NCBI GenBank assembly: GCA_934636325.1
Contig: CAKUAK010000019.1
Coordinates: forward strand, 1-7,175
Reading direction: 5' to 3'
Length of the DNA: 7,175 nucleotides
Source of the DNA: an uncultured Eubacteriales bacterium
GTDB taxonomy: Bacteria > Bacillota > Clostridia > Oscillospirales > Butyricicoccaceae
Below the pieces are notes generated by a model. It searched no databases and was not told the origin of the DNA. It worked only from the letters and a program-made list of their open reading frames with translations. Within the stretch, counting starts at the first letter, position 1, and each line of letters begins with the position of its first letter. The position numbers were made by a program, and so were the translations under genes. Shown one piece after another: positions 6,239-7,175 of this stretch.

Positions 6239-7168
6239 TTACCCAAAAAAGGCCGAGGTTATCCGGTTATGGCATCCTGGCGGAGAATAGACCCAGCTGT
6301 CGAGCCTGCCCGAGGTTATGTAATAATCCTCTTTTCTGATATGTCCGTCCCCCTTGCGCATGAGATCGTCTATGATTATCAGCTTTATCTTCATGCGGTC
6401 GGGGCGGATGGATTTAATAAACACCGATACGGCGTCGCCGGGGCCCACGCCCTCGAAGCGCTCGGCCAGCCCCGAAAGATTCGGCCTGAGCTCGACAAAG
6501 ACGCCGTAATCCTCTACCCCGCGGACGATTCCGACCGCCGTCTGTCCGGTCGAGAAAACGGCGGCGTTCTGCTGCCATGTCCCGAGCAGCTCGCGGTGGC
6601 TGAGGTTAATCCTGCCCGACTCCCGGTCCTTTCCGGTCACGACGGCGTTTATCGCCTGCCCGGTGACAAACCGCTGCCCCGGATGGCTTATCCGCGCCAC
6701 CGAGATATTCTCTATGCCGATAAGGGATACTATCCCGCAGCCGATATCGACAAAAGCGCCGAAGGGCTCTATATGGGTGACGATGCTCTTTATGACCTCG
6801 CCCCTTTCCAGCTCTTCCATGAAATGGCCGTGGGCCTCCTGCTGGGCGGCGCGGCGGGAGAGCAGGTATTCACCGCTGCGGTCGCCTCTGACCTTAATGC
6901 ATACCGGCTTGCCGACCCGCGAGATTATGGCGATATCCTTTACACGGCCGGACTCGATGCCCAGGGCGGCCTCTTTTCTCGGAATGACGCCGCGAATGCC
7001 GCCGACATCGACGATAAGATTATGGGCGGCGTCGCACATGACGGCCGTGGCCTCCAGGATCGTCCCCTCCTGGGCGGCCCTCGCCAGCCCCGCCGTGCCG
7101 GAGATATAGTTTTTATTTGTGTCGGTATTTATAAGCATACCCTCGGGCAGATACTTCCCCTGCGGCAT
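6239..7168 (-). CDS. S1 RNA-binding domain protein (ribosomal protein S1-like)
   Basis: This is a probable cytoplasmic RNA-binding protein of 309 residues, built mainly from S1-type OB folds. Region 34-106 (TILEATAVMC...GIRGVIP) looks like a degenerate S1-like repeat. Region 121-191 is canonical, with EPFGAFVDIGCG, ISHPGQRF and INLSHREL. Region 206-267 is a third repeat with VEDYGVFVEL and LSGLAE. A tail of about 40 residues (DYYITSGRLDSWVYSPPGC) follows. It is shorter than bacterial ribosomal protein S1 (four to six repeats). From memory, stand-alone proteins of this build occur in Clostridia and are annotated only as S1-domain proteins. The ATG at 7168 is the first in the window, but the frame is open to the edge and no clear ribosome binding site is visible, so the true start could lie outside; M11 (7138) is another option. 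It shares a terminator with convergent rpe. Its RNA target is unknown. Confidence 0.88.
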   Translation of the reverse strand: MPQGKYLPEGMLINTDTNKNYISGTAGLARAAQEGTILEATAVMCDAAHNLIVDVGGIRGVIPRKEAALGIESGRVKDIAIISRVGKPVCIKVRGDRSGEYLLSRRAAQQEAHGHFMEELERGEVIKSIVTHIEPFGAFVDIGCGIVSLIGIENISVARISHPGQRFVTGQAINAVVTGKDRESGRINLSHRELLGTWQQNAAVFSTGQTAVGIVRGVEDYGVFVELRPNLSGLAERFEGVGPGDAVSVFIKSIRPDRMKIKLIIIDDLMRKGDGHIRKEDYYITSGRLDSWVYSPPGCHNRITSAFFG

Positions 7169-7175
7169 ACATATC

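Noticed and set aside
5455..6246. Minus-strand open frame of 263 codons opposite rpe
   Set aside because: It is a shadow of the highly conserved rpe gene, has no recognisable domain, and runs through the rpe–S1 terminator.
1..7175. Search for CRISPR repeats, tRNA or rRNA genes, insertion sequences, toxin–antitoxin or defence genes
   Set aside because: No regularly spaced repeats, transposase motifs, cloverleaf patterns or small paired genes were seen. Nearly all sequence is accounted for by eight housekeeping or common-family genes.

Overview
The window looks like an ordinary chromosomal stretch from a Gram-positive bacterium of the Clostridia. This is inferred, not proven. The reasons are a Gram-positive-style lspA–rluD pair, strong AGGAGG-type ribosome binding sites before most genes, a YitT-type membrane protein, a DUF4349 lipoprotein, and an S1-repeat protein of a type I associate with Clostridia. 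Base composition by eye is moderately GC-rich, so a gut or rumen Oscillospirales-like lineage would fit. I cannot name a genus.

Layout, left to right. Bases 1-80 hold GC-rich inverted repeats beyond the end of the first operon. Bases 81-3174 are a tight minus-strand operon read from right to left: lspA (lipoprotein signal peptidase), an RluD-family 23S rRNA pseudouridine synthase, a Cof-type HAD phosphatase and a YitT-family membrane protein. Two of its junctions overlap by 8 and 4 bases and the third gap is 22 bases. A candidate extended -10 promoter precedes lspA, and a hairpin terminator at about 3252-3289 separates it from a minus-strand DUF4349 lipoprotein gene (3331-4269). A divergent intergenic region with a 21-bp imperfect dyad separates that gene from a plus-strand AEC-family transporter (4396-5337). 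About 200 bases rich in inverted repeats follow, then rpe (5539-6186, ribulose-phosphate 3-epimerase). A strong terminator at 6192-6235 lies between rpe and a convergent minus-strand gene for an S1-repeat protein that reaches the right edge (6239-7168).

Functional links are modest. LspA matures lipoproteins, and the gene just upstream encodes one with a clear lipobox. RluD and the S1 protein both belong to RNA biology. Rpe is central carbon metabolism, and the HAD phosphatase may act on a small phosphorylated metabolite. I see no mobile element, CRISPR array, tRNA or rRNA, toxin–antitoxin pair or defence system, and nothing I would call a new biological system. The least explained parts are the structured region before rpe, the dyad between the divergent genes, and two genes of unknown role (DUF4349 and the S1 protein).
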